A program made the position numbers and the translations under genes. Below the pieces are notes generated by a model. That model did not search any database and was not told where the DNA came from. It was given only the letters and a program-made list of their open reading frames with translations. DNA of 64,000 bases. Origin: Tethya wilhelma. Taxonomy: Eukaryota > Porifera > Demospongiae > Tethyida > Tethyidae. Location of the stretch: the NCBI GenBank assembly GCA_964030475.1, contig CAXIPT010000003.1, positions 12,706,729-12,770,728 of the forward strand. The letters run 5' to 3'. Positions 31,200-41,188 of the stretch are shown here, in pieces (the stretch's first letter is position 1; each line of letters opens with the position of its first letter).

Positions 31200-31800
31200 C
31201 AGTGGTAAGGGCCGGAAGATCACTCTTGCATAGGATGTTTGCAACATTAGCAGCTGCCCGCAGACACAGCCGATTTTGCCCAGTCCGTCTCAACAGTGAA
31301 TTTAAGGTAGACATAGCATGGTGGAATACCTTTGTAGTGGCCTGGAATGGCATTTCATTACTGGTGAAAGAGCCATGCCAAGTTATCCAGACCACAGGTG
31401 CATCTGGGTCCTTGGGTTTTGGTGGTTATATCACACCCCAAAACCTGTGGTTTGCATGGAAATGGGACCACAGAGTTTTATCGCACTTGATTGCGGCAAT
31501 TTTGCGCTCATTCCAATTATCATTGCGGCAGCATTATATGGCAAATCATGGACAGGCAGCTGCAACCAAGCAGTGGTGTCAATTCTCAATTCTCGCTACT
31601 GCAGAGAGTGACATCTTGTGAACCTCTTAAGACTATTATTCTTTCTAGAGGCCCAATATAACTTTTACATGGTTGCTAAGCACATCCCAGAGGTACACAA
31701 TATGCATGCTGATAATATCTTACGAAACAGACAGGACAAGTTCCTGGCGGCATGTCCAGCTAGACTAATGAACCTGCTACTATTCCAGAAACACTGTTGT
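31200..31800 (+). pseudogene. Ngaro/DIRS-like RNase H
   Basis: Pieces in order: LNSEFKVDIAWWNTFVVAWNG, TTGASGSLGFGGY (first Asp of the expected DASGS lost by a small indel), WSILNSRYCRESD-type helix, and FYMVAKHIPEVHNMHADNIL (late Asp). Frame changes at about 31400, 31520 and 31610. It is part of one decayed element with the RT at 30416 and recombinase at 31799. Confidence 0.7.
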
Positions 31801-32503
31801 GTCTTCTGTTCTTGCAGAACGACTGGATATCCGCCATTTGGTAAAAGAAGTTCAGCGCCTAGATGTGGCACCATCAACATTGAGGACATATGGTGCAGGG
31901 ATTAAAAAGTTCAACATATTCTGTAACACGTATAACATTAGTACCCCGTTTCCCCTCTCTCAAGATACATTGTGCAGCTTTGCGACATACCTGAATACGG
32001 TGAAGATCACACAAGTGACCTCGAAGGTATACTTAGTAGCATTACGCTATTACAAGATTGGCCTTGGACTTCCCGACCCTGACCACGCAGCGATGCCGAA
32101 GCTAAAGACTCTGGGCAATGGGATGAAGAGATGGCAGAAGATGTTTCGCACTTTAAATCCCAAGGATCGCTTGCCTATAACACCAGCTATTTTGAGTGGC
32201 GTTAAACTTCAATGGGTTGCCGAGCAATCAGATTATAGCATCATAATGTATTGGGCAGTCACGTGCATGGCATTCTTTGGATTTTTCCAACTCAGTGATA
32301 TCATTTACCCACCAGATGAGCCATTTAACTCAGCCCTACATCTAAGTGTGAATGACGTGCGGTTAGACAATACTGCTAACCCAAGAGTAATTCAGATTTA
32401 TTTAAAGAAATTGAAAACAGACCAATTCAGTCAAGTATGTTGGCAGGACGGACAACGACATCTGCCCGATATAGCTAGGCCTTCGCATATTAGGCGAGCA
32501 TGA
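31799..32503 (+). pseudogene. Tyrosine recombinase, truncated (Ngaro/DIRS-like)
   Basis: A 234-codon frame. The core-binding domain (APSTLRTYGAGIKKFNIFC, TVKITQVTSKVYLVALRYY) is complete and the catalytic domain starts (YWAVTCMAFFGFFQLSDI), where the first catalytic Arg of the expected FLRxSE/D-type motif is replaced (FQLSD). It loses frame after LKKLKTDQFSQ and ends at 32503, so the HxxR and Tyr motifs are missing. Confidence 0.75.
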
Positions 32504-32630
32504 ATTTGAGCATAGTAGATATTTGCAAGCACCAAGTATAATGCGAGCATATTACTGTGCTGAATACAAAAATTGTCACGTGCGGGATCTTGTGTTACCA
32601 TTTTGCTGACTAGTGTTTTAAAGAAAGAAA

Positions 32631-32965
32631 ATGGCTAACAGTGATGTGGAAGTGTTGGGCAGTGAAGATAGCGGTACTGAGTCTGACTGTGGCACTAGCT
32701 ACACTCCTGAAACTACTGAAAGTTCCGAAGTGAAGAAATTTTTTGAGTAATTTTCGAACACCGGCCAAGCAATCTCTGTCAAGAAAAAGAGTGATCCACC
32801 AGCGCCCTGTCACAACTAGAAAAAGAAAGACAAAACCTTCTTGTTCAACAGATCCCAAGATCCCTCCCAGTCAGAGAGTAAAGAATTTCCTAACGAAAAT
32901 TTAACTGTATCAGCAGGTAAACTCTTTTGTTCTGCATGCAGAGAAGAAATGTCTCTTAAGCGTAG
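32631..32965 (+). pseudogene. BED-like zinc finger transposase N-terminus, truncated by gypsy insertion
   Basis: Starts MANSDVEVLGSEDSGTESD (acidic, Ser/Thr-rich), then a basic segment in another frame and, near 32910-32965, SAGKLFCSACREEMSLKRSV, which resembles the first Cys pair of a BED-like finger in invertebrate transposon proteins. The LTR starts right after KRSV, so the His ligands and the rest are lost. Confidence 0.55.
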
Positions 32966-33312
32966 TGTAACACAGCTGATTAGCCGAATAATATTGATAG
33001 AAATAGTAATTCTCAAATCTTACACATTAAAGCTAGCTATTCTGTTTCTGAGGCTCCCTCGAATACAAAGATATGCATGGCCTAACACACAAAGCACAAA
33101 GGTAACAAAAGTAAGGCTAGACAGAAATTAATATGAAGATAAACCACTAAACCACTAACACAAAAATGAATAGAACAAAGACATGCATGCACACAAAGGA
33201 TAATCTTAAACTCAAATAACTAGGTATCTACTCTCACAAAACTCAATAAAATAGAATATAAACATGCATACAGTAAACAAACATTACCTAACGTAATATT
33301 TACAGTCTTACA
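32966..33312 (-). repeat. 3' LTR of gypsy element C
   Basis: 347 bp, TGTAACACAGCTG to AGTCTTACA. The first 29 bp are repeated at 37888-37916. Confidence 0.8.
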
Positions 33313-33314
33313 CA

Positions 33315-33326
33315 GCCCCCCTCTCA
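33315..33326 (-). promoter_or_regulatory. Polypurine tract of gypsy element C
   Basis: The minus strand reads TGAGAGGGGGGC two bases before the 3' LTR, the expected place of the plus-strand primer. Confidence 0.75.
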
Positions 33327-33349
33327 GGTGGAATCCGTCCCGGATTCTG

Positions 33350-34610
33350 TCATGAATGTGAGATCATAGGGTAGAGAAAATCAGGGGGGTGACGATTTAG
33401 CCTTGGGTAATGTCTTTCTGGTGCAACTTGTTCAGTATTGTCATCTGTTACAACAATGTCCAGACTAGAGCCAGGTTCGTCTTGGTCATCTGCATCTGAA
33501 CTTGCAGGAGAGTCTACCGTAGAAGTGTCTTCTGCTTGCAAGTGAGGAATCCGAATATTATTTGGACAATGCTTCAATCGATCAAAGTGTATGATAAGGC
33601 GATGTCTTGGTCTCTGCACGTCTTGAATTCGATAGTTCACATCAGAAAGACGCGTCACTACTTTGTATGGACCAGTCCATGGACGATGCAGTTTCTTTGG
33701 TAGCCCTTTTGGCACGACTGGTGTGTGTAGCCAAACAAGTTCATCCGGATCGCCATGGATTTTCCTGTCATAGTACTCCTTTTGTCATTGTAATTTTTGT
33801 GAGGAATGTTCACGAACCCGTTCGTAAGCTTGTTCCAGTCGCTTCTTGAGATTTGTAGCATAGTCCGTTGAGGTTGTGGGTGTGTCCAGACTTGATGGAG
33901 AACCATGCACCAATTCAATCGGCATTCTTGCCTGTCTTCCATACATAAGATAGAATGGAGTGTAACCTGTAGTGGGATTAACACTCATATTGTAAGCCAT
34001 ACACAATGGTCTAAGATGGTCCTCCCACTCAAACGGATTATCCCTTGTGTAGTAGAGAGCATGTTCAACAGTGTTTGATTAAACAATTCAACTAAGCCAT
34101 CAGATTGTGGGTGGTAGGGTGTTGTGTGACTCTTGTTGATGCCCAAGATGTTGCAGACCTCAGCCACCAACTGTGATTCAAATTGCCTTCCCTGGTTAGA
34201 ATGTAGTTGCTGTGGAGGTGAGAAACGAAAGAAAAACTCATTTGTTATAGTTTTAGCTACTGTTGGAGCTTCCTGGTTTGGAATTGGATATGCCTCCATC
34301 CAGCGAGTAAAATAATCTCCCACCACCAGAATGTAGGAGTTCACAGCCTCTGACGACCAAGAATATCGACTGCAACCAATTGCATTCGAGATCCAACCCT
34401 CACACTCTGCAGGTCTGGAGATGGAGTCTTCCCAGAAGCACAAACACCACAGGTTCTCACCCACTCACATACCTCATTGTGATAACCTGGCCAATAGAAG
34501 CACTGATTCACCTTCTTCAATGTCTTATTCTCACCAAAATGCCCACCTAACACTCCTTCGTGAAGATCAGTTAGCACAGCCTCCTTCATCGACTCCGGAA
34601 CTATCATCTG
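33350..34610 (-). pseudogene. Gypsy element C integrase
   Basis: H2C2 zinc region (GGHFGENKTLKKV…CFYWPGYHNEVCEWVRTCGVC), core with GDYFTRWMEAYPIPNQEAPTV, LHSNQGRQFES where the second catalytic Asp of the usual SDQG is Asn, YHPQSDGLVELFN with the catalytic Glu, and a C-terminal GPYKVV region (WTGPYKVVTRLSDVNYRIQ). Four or more frame changes. Inactive. Confidence 0.85.
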
Positions 34611-34640
34611 AAGTGTCCATGTTCCCTTCCGTACTAAGAC

Positions 34641-35815
34641 TCAGTACAGAACTCCATCTTTGACAAGCAGTTGATTCCACAGCTGTAGCAATCTTCTGGC
34701 TGCTGGGCTCATAGACCAAACTGTCTCCAGTGCAGGTTTCTCTCCACCCTCCTTCGCTCTAAGAAACAAAGCGACCATCTGATCTTCCAATTGTGACTTA
34801 CTTGTCTGGTCACCAGCTTCCCCAACTGTAACCATGGAAACACACTCATCCTCTCCACAGAGACTTCCTCGTCCACACTGAGTACAAGGTCCTCTGGACA
34901 GGCCATCAGCGTTAGAGTGCTGCTTCCCACGTCGATGAACAATGTCGAAGTCATACTCCTGCAGAGCCTCCATCACCTTGCTAGCTGTCCCTCAGCATCC
35001 TTGAAATTTGTAAGCCAGGTTAGAGAGCCGTGGTGTGTCCGGAGTTTGAACTTCCTGTCTAGGAGAAATGATCTGAAATGCTTGGTAAAAAACACAACTG
35101 CAAGTAATTCCCTGCGAGTAACACAATAGCGGCGCTCAGGTTTGCTAAGAAGTCGACTACCATAAGCAATTACTCGTTCCTTTTCATCGTCACCCACTTG
35201 CGATAGAACTGTCCCAATCCCAAAGTCACTGGAATCTGTATCTAGAATGAAAGGCTTGGAGTAGTCGGGTAAGCTAGCATGGGCGCTGTTACTAGGCAAT
35301 GGTGCAACTCTTCAAAAGCTCGTTGGCATTCCTCTGTCCATATTGGAAATTTCTACCTTGCTCAGTTAGCCGATGGAGTGGACGCGCGATTTCAGCAAAG
35401 CCCTTGATGAAGCGAAGCCCAAGAACTGTTGAACATCTTTGGTCGACAGTGGAGTGGGCCAGGTTGCTACCTTCTCAACCTTTGTGGACACTCCGTCCCT
35501 GGAGACAATATGACCAAGATAGTTAACTAAAGCTTTAAGAAACGCACATTTTTTGGGTTGTAGCTTCAAGTCAGCTCGCCTAATCCGCTTAAACACAGCC
35601 TCCAGTTTCTGCAAGTGTTCCTCGAAGCTATCTCCAAGAATGATGATATCATCCAAGTATACCAGACAGTGTGACCACTGAAGACTAGCTAGGACTAGGT
35701 CCATCAGATGCTGAAAAGTTGCTGGAGCATTGCATAACCCAAAAGGCATTACATTAAATTCAAACAGACCTTCAGTCATAGTGAATGCCGTTTTTTCCCT
35801 GTCCTCTTTTGCCAA
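34641..35815 (-). pseudogene. Gypsy element C RT (second half) and RNase H
   Basis: RT second half: FEFNVMPFGLCNAPATFQHLM, CLVYLDDIIILGDS (intact YLDD), LKLQPKKCAFLK. RNase H: PFILDTDSSDFGIGTVLSQ, RRYCVTRRELLAVVFFTKHF, LRTHHGSLTWLTNF, and DIVHRRGKQHSNADGLSR. Frameshifts near 35360, 34975 and 35820. Confidence 0.85.
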
Positions 35816-35824
35816 CTCTACTTG

Positions 35825-36035
35825 TCAGTAGCAACTGAGCAGATCTAGGGTTGAGAACCATTGGGAACCAGCCAGTGTGTTGAGAGTGTAATCGATCCTT
35901 GGCAAAGGGTAAGCATCCCTCCTTGTCTGCTCTTTCAGCTTTCGATAATCTACACAGAAGCGAAGACTACCATCTTTCTTCTGCACCAGCACGATAGGTA
36001 AAGCCCATGTACTCTGTGGCAGTTGTATCACATTA
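35825..36035 (-). pseudogene. Gypsy element C RT fingers
   Basis: Reads WALPIVLVQKKDGSLRFCVD, YRKLKEQTRRDAYPLPRID and WFSTLDLLSCY (fingers and first palm Asp). A frame change at about 35822 separates it from the rest of the RT. The upstream fingers continue at 36243 beyond a MITE. Confidence 0.85.
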
Positions 36036-36240
36036 CCGTATAGCGGGAAATTTTCGTGGGGGAAAATTTTTGCGTTTTCGTCTTGAATAGAAATTCGCGG
36101 GGAAAATTTTCGTGGATTGCGTCTCAACTATACATGACGACCACATACTTTACAAATTTTGCGGGGGAAAATTTCGCGGAAAGCTGCCAAACCGCGAAAT
36201 TCGCAAAAATTTTCCCCCACGAAAATTTCCCGCTATACGG
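36036..36240. mobile_element. 205-bp MITE (CCGTATAGCGGGAAATTTTCG ends) with TA target duplication
   Basis: Terminal inverted repeats CCGTATAGCGGGAAATTTTC and the complement, flanked by TA at 36034-36035 and 36241-36242. Internal GCGGGGAAAATTTTCG-like motifs. It splits the gypsy RT between the STWALP fingers and the upstream linker, so it is younger than the gypsy copy. Confidence 0.85.
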
Positions 36241-36242
36241 TA

Positions 36243-37216
36243 TTCTGTAGCATGCCACTCAGGAGGTCCTTCAGCTGCTCTCTACGTTGTGGTGCCAACC
36301 GTCGTGCTGCCTGATGGATGGGAGGTGCTTCCCCAGTGTGAATCCAATGAGTTACCTCAGCAGTCCTACCTAGGTCTGATTTAGAGACTACAAAGATGTC
36401 TGAGTAGGTAAACAAAACCTTCCTGAACTTATCTTTCTGTGTACCATCTAGCTCCGTCCCATTTTCCTCGACTAACTTCTGAAGCAGTGCTTCCTTCTCA
36501 GAAGTCAACCCCTGCTGTCCAACTGCACCAACCATTTCTTCCGGAGTGCTAGCATTTTCTACCCGTTCCACTGTGGCCACACCTGTGCCAGCATAGAGTG
36601 TCACCATCCTTGTGCTTGGGTTAAGGATCCGCATTGGAATAGCCCCCCTGTTTGGTGTTACAAGAGCTCTAGCCACCACCACTGGTTTGCATTCGTCTCC
36701 ACCAACCACATTTGGCCATCCACCAGGTCATCAGCTGCTCCAAGAACCATCACCTCTGACCTTGGTGGTACCTGTACAGTGTCAACTAATGATATACTAA
36801 AAGACTAACTCGCAGTTTGGGCCTGAGCTGTAGTACCAACCCCAGAATACCATCTGACAATAACCCATCAACCACAATTACAGTGGTCTCAACTTTCCTT
36901 TCCTGGACACTCAGCTCCACACGGCATTGTCCCAATACCTGTAGTGGTGCCCTATCAACACCAACAAGCCTCCAATCGTCCCAGACTTCTCGCTGCTCAA
37001 AGTGTCCCATACTTTCTTGATCAATGTTACAGCTGAGCCGGTATCCACCAAAAAGTCCACAGCCACTCCATCCATTATGTGTACATTAGGTTGAGCCATA
37101 CCTATGTCTTCCCCCTGTATTCGGCCCATCACACAGGAGGGTTCCCGTTTCCCTGAGTCTGCTGTGGCTTGAGTTTGCTTCGACATTCCCGAGCAAAATG
37201 TCCCTTCTTCCCTCAC
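36243..37216 (-). pseudogene. Gypsy element C protease and linker to RT
   Basis: Protease: VDFLVDTGSAVTLI (DTG active site) near 37050, with ILG in SDGILGLVLQL near 36850. The linker includes YSDIFVVSKSDLGRTAEVTHWI and RRLAPQRREQLKDLL, typical of the stretch before gypsy RT. Frame changes at about 36770 and 36910. Confidence 0.8.
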
Positions 37217-37887
37217 CGGAAGTATTCCAGGTCACCCTTTTGCTAGCGTTGACCTTTCCCACAGGTTGAACTGCCAGGATCCTTCTTCTCCAAGCGCTCA
37301 CCCCCTCTCCACTAGTCGCTCAACCAGACTAGTGAGTTTTTCCGTTGCCCCAACAGCTGCCGCAATCAACGGATGCCACTTGTTGTGAAGCCCTATGAGG
37401 TAAACAAGTTCAAGTTGTAATGTGGCACTTACAGCTGCATCCAAGGTTGTCAGTGCCTTCTGTCTGACTCCAAAGGCCACCTGGGGTTGCTCCAACAAAG
37501 ATAAGTACTGTTTAGGGCGAGGAGTTCCCTTGCACCCTCTTCAAAGTCTGGGTAAGCCTTGTCTGCCAGGGAACGAAGGTCCTCCGCCAGGTCAGCCCAA
37601 CTCTCGTCTTTCTTCCTCCATCTCGCCTGCAACTCAGCCTGGTACCTTGGTTTCCTGCTGTGAGGCTCGAAACGCTTCTTAAGTGCCGCAACTGCAGCAG
37701 CATACGTTGCCTGGTCAGTTGTCGACAGATGCCCGAACGCAACTTATGCACGCCCCGTCACCCCATCTCGTCGCCCCACCCATTGACGTTCTCGCAATGT
37801 GTACTCCACTGCTTCCAGCTAGTGGTTCCCTTGAAGGTATCTGGCAAAACGACTGGTGCTCTAGCTATAGTAGTCTTCTCCTGCCAA
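37217..37887 (-). pseudogene. Gypsy element C gag
   Basis: Capsid end: RWRKKDESWADLAEDLRSLA, KAYPDFEEGARELLALN and KLTSLVERLVERG, the retrotransposon gag domain seen next to gypsy pol, in at least three frames. A CCHC knuckle is not clearly preserved. The first part up to the LTR stub is short and includes the presumed primer site TGGCAGGAGAAG. Confidence 0.65.
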
Positions 37888-37916
37888 TGTAACACAGCTG
37901 ATTAGCCGAATAATAT
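37888..37916 (-). repeat. 5' LTR stub of gypsy element C (29 bp)
   Basis: Matches the first 29 bp of the LTR at 32966, then diverges into the Kolobok-like gene. About 318 bp of the LTR are missing. Confidence 0.75.
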
Positions 37917-39340
37917 GTCTTATTTCGGTTTCTTCCAACCAGCCTTCGATGTAAACACTTTCAAAAGAGTTTGCCGTGACCAGAGTGTTTATTGTGAACA
38001 TGGTTTTCCAATGACAACCACTTAGCCACCATCAAATCACTGCCACCACTTGGTGTGGAAACGACACACCAGTACAGGTAATTGATCATACTCTGTTCCC
38101 ATATCCCCACTAGTTCACAATCCTTTTGTTTTGCCAAAGCTTTCACTTTCTTACGAAATCCTAACAAGAAAAAAATTTGATTTAGTATAATTATCTATTT
38201 TACACAAATTACTCACCTTTGGCAACATGCCAAACATCGAAATAGTGCTTTACATCTGGGTGCTCTTCTCTCATCCATTTTGTAATTTGTTGGTGCCTAT
38301 CTGTAACTAGAATTCCCACTTTCAGATCTTTCTCCTTCAGGAACTCAAGCACACGATGAAGACCCTCCTTATCCATATGGTTGCTGCTAGGGACCTCATT
38401 ACTCTGTAGACATTGTAGGATGCATTGAAATAGTGATGTAAATACAGGGCAATACTCATTCTTACTTGAACCAATCAACAATCTTGTTGCAAGTCAGTTC
38501 AAGGATAGTGTAAGATCCGTATTTCGCACTGTGTCCGGAACTGTCGGTACGTCCATCACCAGCTAGTAATAGTGGATCTCCTTTATCTTTCAGTGTTCTC
38601 AACAGCATATCTTGACTACGTTGCCAAACAGAATGGATTGCCGGCTGTAGGTACTTGCTCTGATGATGGAAAAATGTTTATGCAGTGATTGTAGCAAGGT
38701 TTAGGATTTTAAATATTTGCAGTGCCTTGGAAGGAAGTGCTCCAGAAAACAGAATAGAGGCAGAAGTAAGAATATTTCCTGCTGGAACATTCCCAATATG
38801 TGGCTGGCTCTCACATGTTCGTCTCCTGTTGCAGTGGCTGCACGTCTGAATGATCTTTAAGAATAAACCAAGGACCACTTTCCTGATGCTAGTATCACTG
38901 CTGCTACAATAGAAACATGTTGAAAACAACAGAAGAAGAGCAGACTCAAAAACTAAATAGAGAGTCTGTGTCTTTCGTGTATAAGGATGGTCAGTTGATT
39001 CAACAGTTTCAATGGTAGATCTGTAGAAAAATGACCATTGTAAAGTGTACTGTAATCTTTTAGTATACTAACTTACGATAAACTATCTAGGTACAATCCA
39101 GTAGATGTTTCTTGATCTGGAAAAGAAATCTCAGAAGTTTCTGATCTAGAGGTAGGATAACAATCTATCCTTGGAGTTAACGCAAACAAAGGACCTTCAA
39201 TATTACATTGCACACTTGCGTCCACTAAAATAGATTGTGAAGAGTGACTGAGATCACATTGCACTCTGACATCTATAAGTGCTCGCTTGACATCAACTTG
39301 TACTTCTAAATTTTTTTATATATATATATACACATATATA

Positions 39341-39388
<48 letters not shown>

Positions 39389-39665
39389 ATGGCAATGCCT
39401 AGCAACCAAAATTTCAAGTTATAGGATATATGAGTAGCTAGGATGGCCATCGACTATATTAATGTAAGCTGTAGCACTAAACTATGTCAACCTACCCTTA
39501 CAACTTGTTCTGGGAATGACTTGCGTCCGAACATTTCTTGTCCTTGGACAGGTTTGAATAGAAATATTGTGTAACTTAGGACTATCATCTTGAATAGATT
39601 CAACTGGAATCTCCATTGGTGATGCTCCTGTATCGTCGACTGGAGGTTCTGGTGCTTCAAGAAGT
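37917..39665 (-). pseudogene. Kolobok-like DDE transposase, multi-exon, decayed
   Basis: From right to left on the minus strand: an exon 39665-39505 (EIPVESIQDDSPKLHNISIQ), 39264-39073 (VQCDLSHSSQSILVDASVQC), 38929-38680 (a Cys-rich CSHCNRRRTCESQPHIGNVP then PAGNILTSASILFSGALPSKA), then GDGRTDSSGHSAKYGSYT near 38560, GILVTDRHQQITKWMREEHP and HYFDVWHVAKG near 38250, and MINYLYWCVV…HNKHSGH near 38000. Conserved Asp residues in GDGR, TDRH and FDVWH suggest a DDE core. Kolobok is my best family guess. It stops at the gypsy LTR stub. Confidence 0.6.
39316..39384 (+). repeat. (TA)n/(GT)n compound microsatellite
   Basis: TATATATA-rich stretch followed by about 21 GT units. Confidence 0.95.
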
Positions 39666-39671
39666 TTGTTA

Positions 39672-39675
<4 letters not shown>

Positions 39676-39704
<29 letters not shown>

Positions 39705-39706
39705 GA
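39676..39706 (+). repeat. (TCTG)n microsatellite
   Basis: About seven TCTG units, directly upstream (on the minus strand) of the first visible Kolobok-like exon. Confidence 0.95.
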
Positions 39707-39719
39707 CAGATTTTTTCTG

Positions 39720-41188
39720 CACTCTATATCTCAAGAACGGAAGGCCCAGTCTTCAAAAGCGGCACACCAAGGTAAGATAATCGATATTATCTAAAAAAAT
39801 TACACGTAGCATTCAACAAAACCTGTAGTTCCTGAGATCTGAGGCTTTTCAGCCTCTCTGAGCGCCAAGCTTTGAGGCCACACCTGCTATTCACGCCCAT
39901 TTCTTAGTGTACATTATGATTACAGGATGCCCAGCTTCACTTGGCAGAAGCATGCAGAAGGAGTTGAGGGGCAACTAACTTACTTTGTAGGTAAACTTTA
40001 GCAAGCAATAACACTATACTCTTATTAATCATGCTGTTTTGCATATTATAAGCCCATGTTTTGAATCTAAGGTATGACAGAGCTGATGATAGACTGCCGG
40101 ATGAATCACTGCCTGAGTCATGTCATGTGAACCTGCCAGCTAGTACAGTGCTTGTATATCTCTATCTTATATCTTTTTATATACACATTTTACATATTTA
40201 TATACAGTTATAACTGTAGCTAGTATCCTCTGCTGGGCCCACTGTTCATCGTACTGGTACCTGATCGCTAGGGGTATTAGAGCATCCAGCAGCCACACAT
40301 CTATTCACCATCTCGACGTCTCACACAACCAAGTACACGTACAAATGGCTGGGCCTGCCTGGGCTATATATTCCTTTTCTGATGTCACGTTCAAGCTGCG
40401 CCCACTTTACACCACAACCGGATGGAACTGCAATGCATCCAATTTACCCTGAAAAGCAAGCTCTTCTCAGGTATGTTAAGGCAAAAATGCTGCTCAAAAT
40501 GCATAAGTAGTGAATATTCAAACTATTACAGAATTTACTACAAGTTCTACAAATTTTACTACGATTATGTAAATTTTTTTGAATATGTAACGAGGGCGCA
40601 CGCGCAGATATTTAATCGCTAAGTTTAACTTCAGTGAGCTCAATAGGTAAGCACCTAGCAATTTATTTGCGGAGCGTATTTTTCCGTACGCACGTGATAC
40701 TAACTAATAAATAATTGTGTTAAAAGTAAAGAGCTGTAGATTGCTTCGAGTGCGGAGCCGAATATCGAGGGATATGGTTTCTGAACTATAGCGCTAAGTC
40801 AAGAAAGCTTTAAAGAATGTAAAGCCACCTGAAAGTTTTGTCCTGCTGTTCCATGTCTACTTTGAGCGACGGATGAATACTAAATTAGGCAGCTAAATAC
40901 TAACTGGTAAGCCTTTTTTTTGCTGTAACTAGTAGCGCCAGGTACCAGTACATTACTTTAACTGTTTATGCTTTGCTCGAGTGTACAAGCTCTCTAGTGG
41001 TACCAATCACAGTAAATAACTGCAAAGATTCGGGTCCGCATTGTAAAAAGTTTAGATAAATCAAGGGTAATTAAAATTCATTATATTCTGTTTTTGACAG
41101 CGTTTCCATAGCAACATTTGTGTAAATACTAAGCACAAACATACATACTTATCAAATATTCAAAGTTTTGACTGTAATACAAGATACT
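39720..41188. other. Intergenic sequence with no recognised gene
   Basis: AT-rich; short frames only. A small hairpin (GAGGCTTTTCAGCCTC) lies near 39842. No family assignment. Confidence 0.5.

Larger units (their letters stand above)
32966..37916 (-). mobile_element. Ty3/gypsy element C, decayed, near full length
   Basis: Minus strand: 5' LTR stub (37888-37916), gag, protease, RT, RNase H, integrase, polypurine tract, 3' LTR (32966-33312). Pol carries many frameshifts and a 205-bp MITE in the RT. The left flank is a BED-like gene stump and the right flank a Kolobok-like pseudogene, so its borders mark two broken genes. Confidence 0.85.

Noticed and set aside
37188..37301. A CCHC zinc knuckle in gypsy element C gag
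   Set aside because: Cys and His residues fall in different frames; I could not place a knuckle in one frame.
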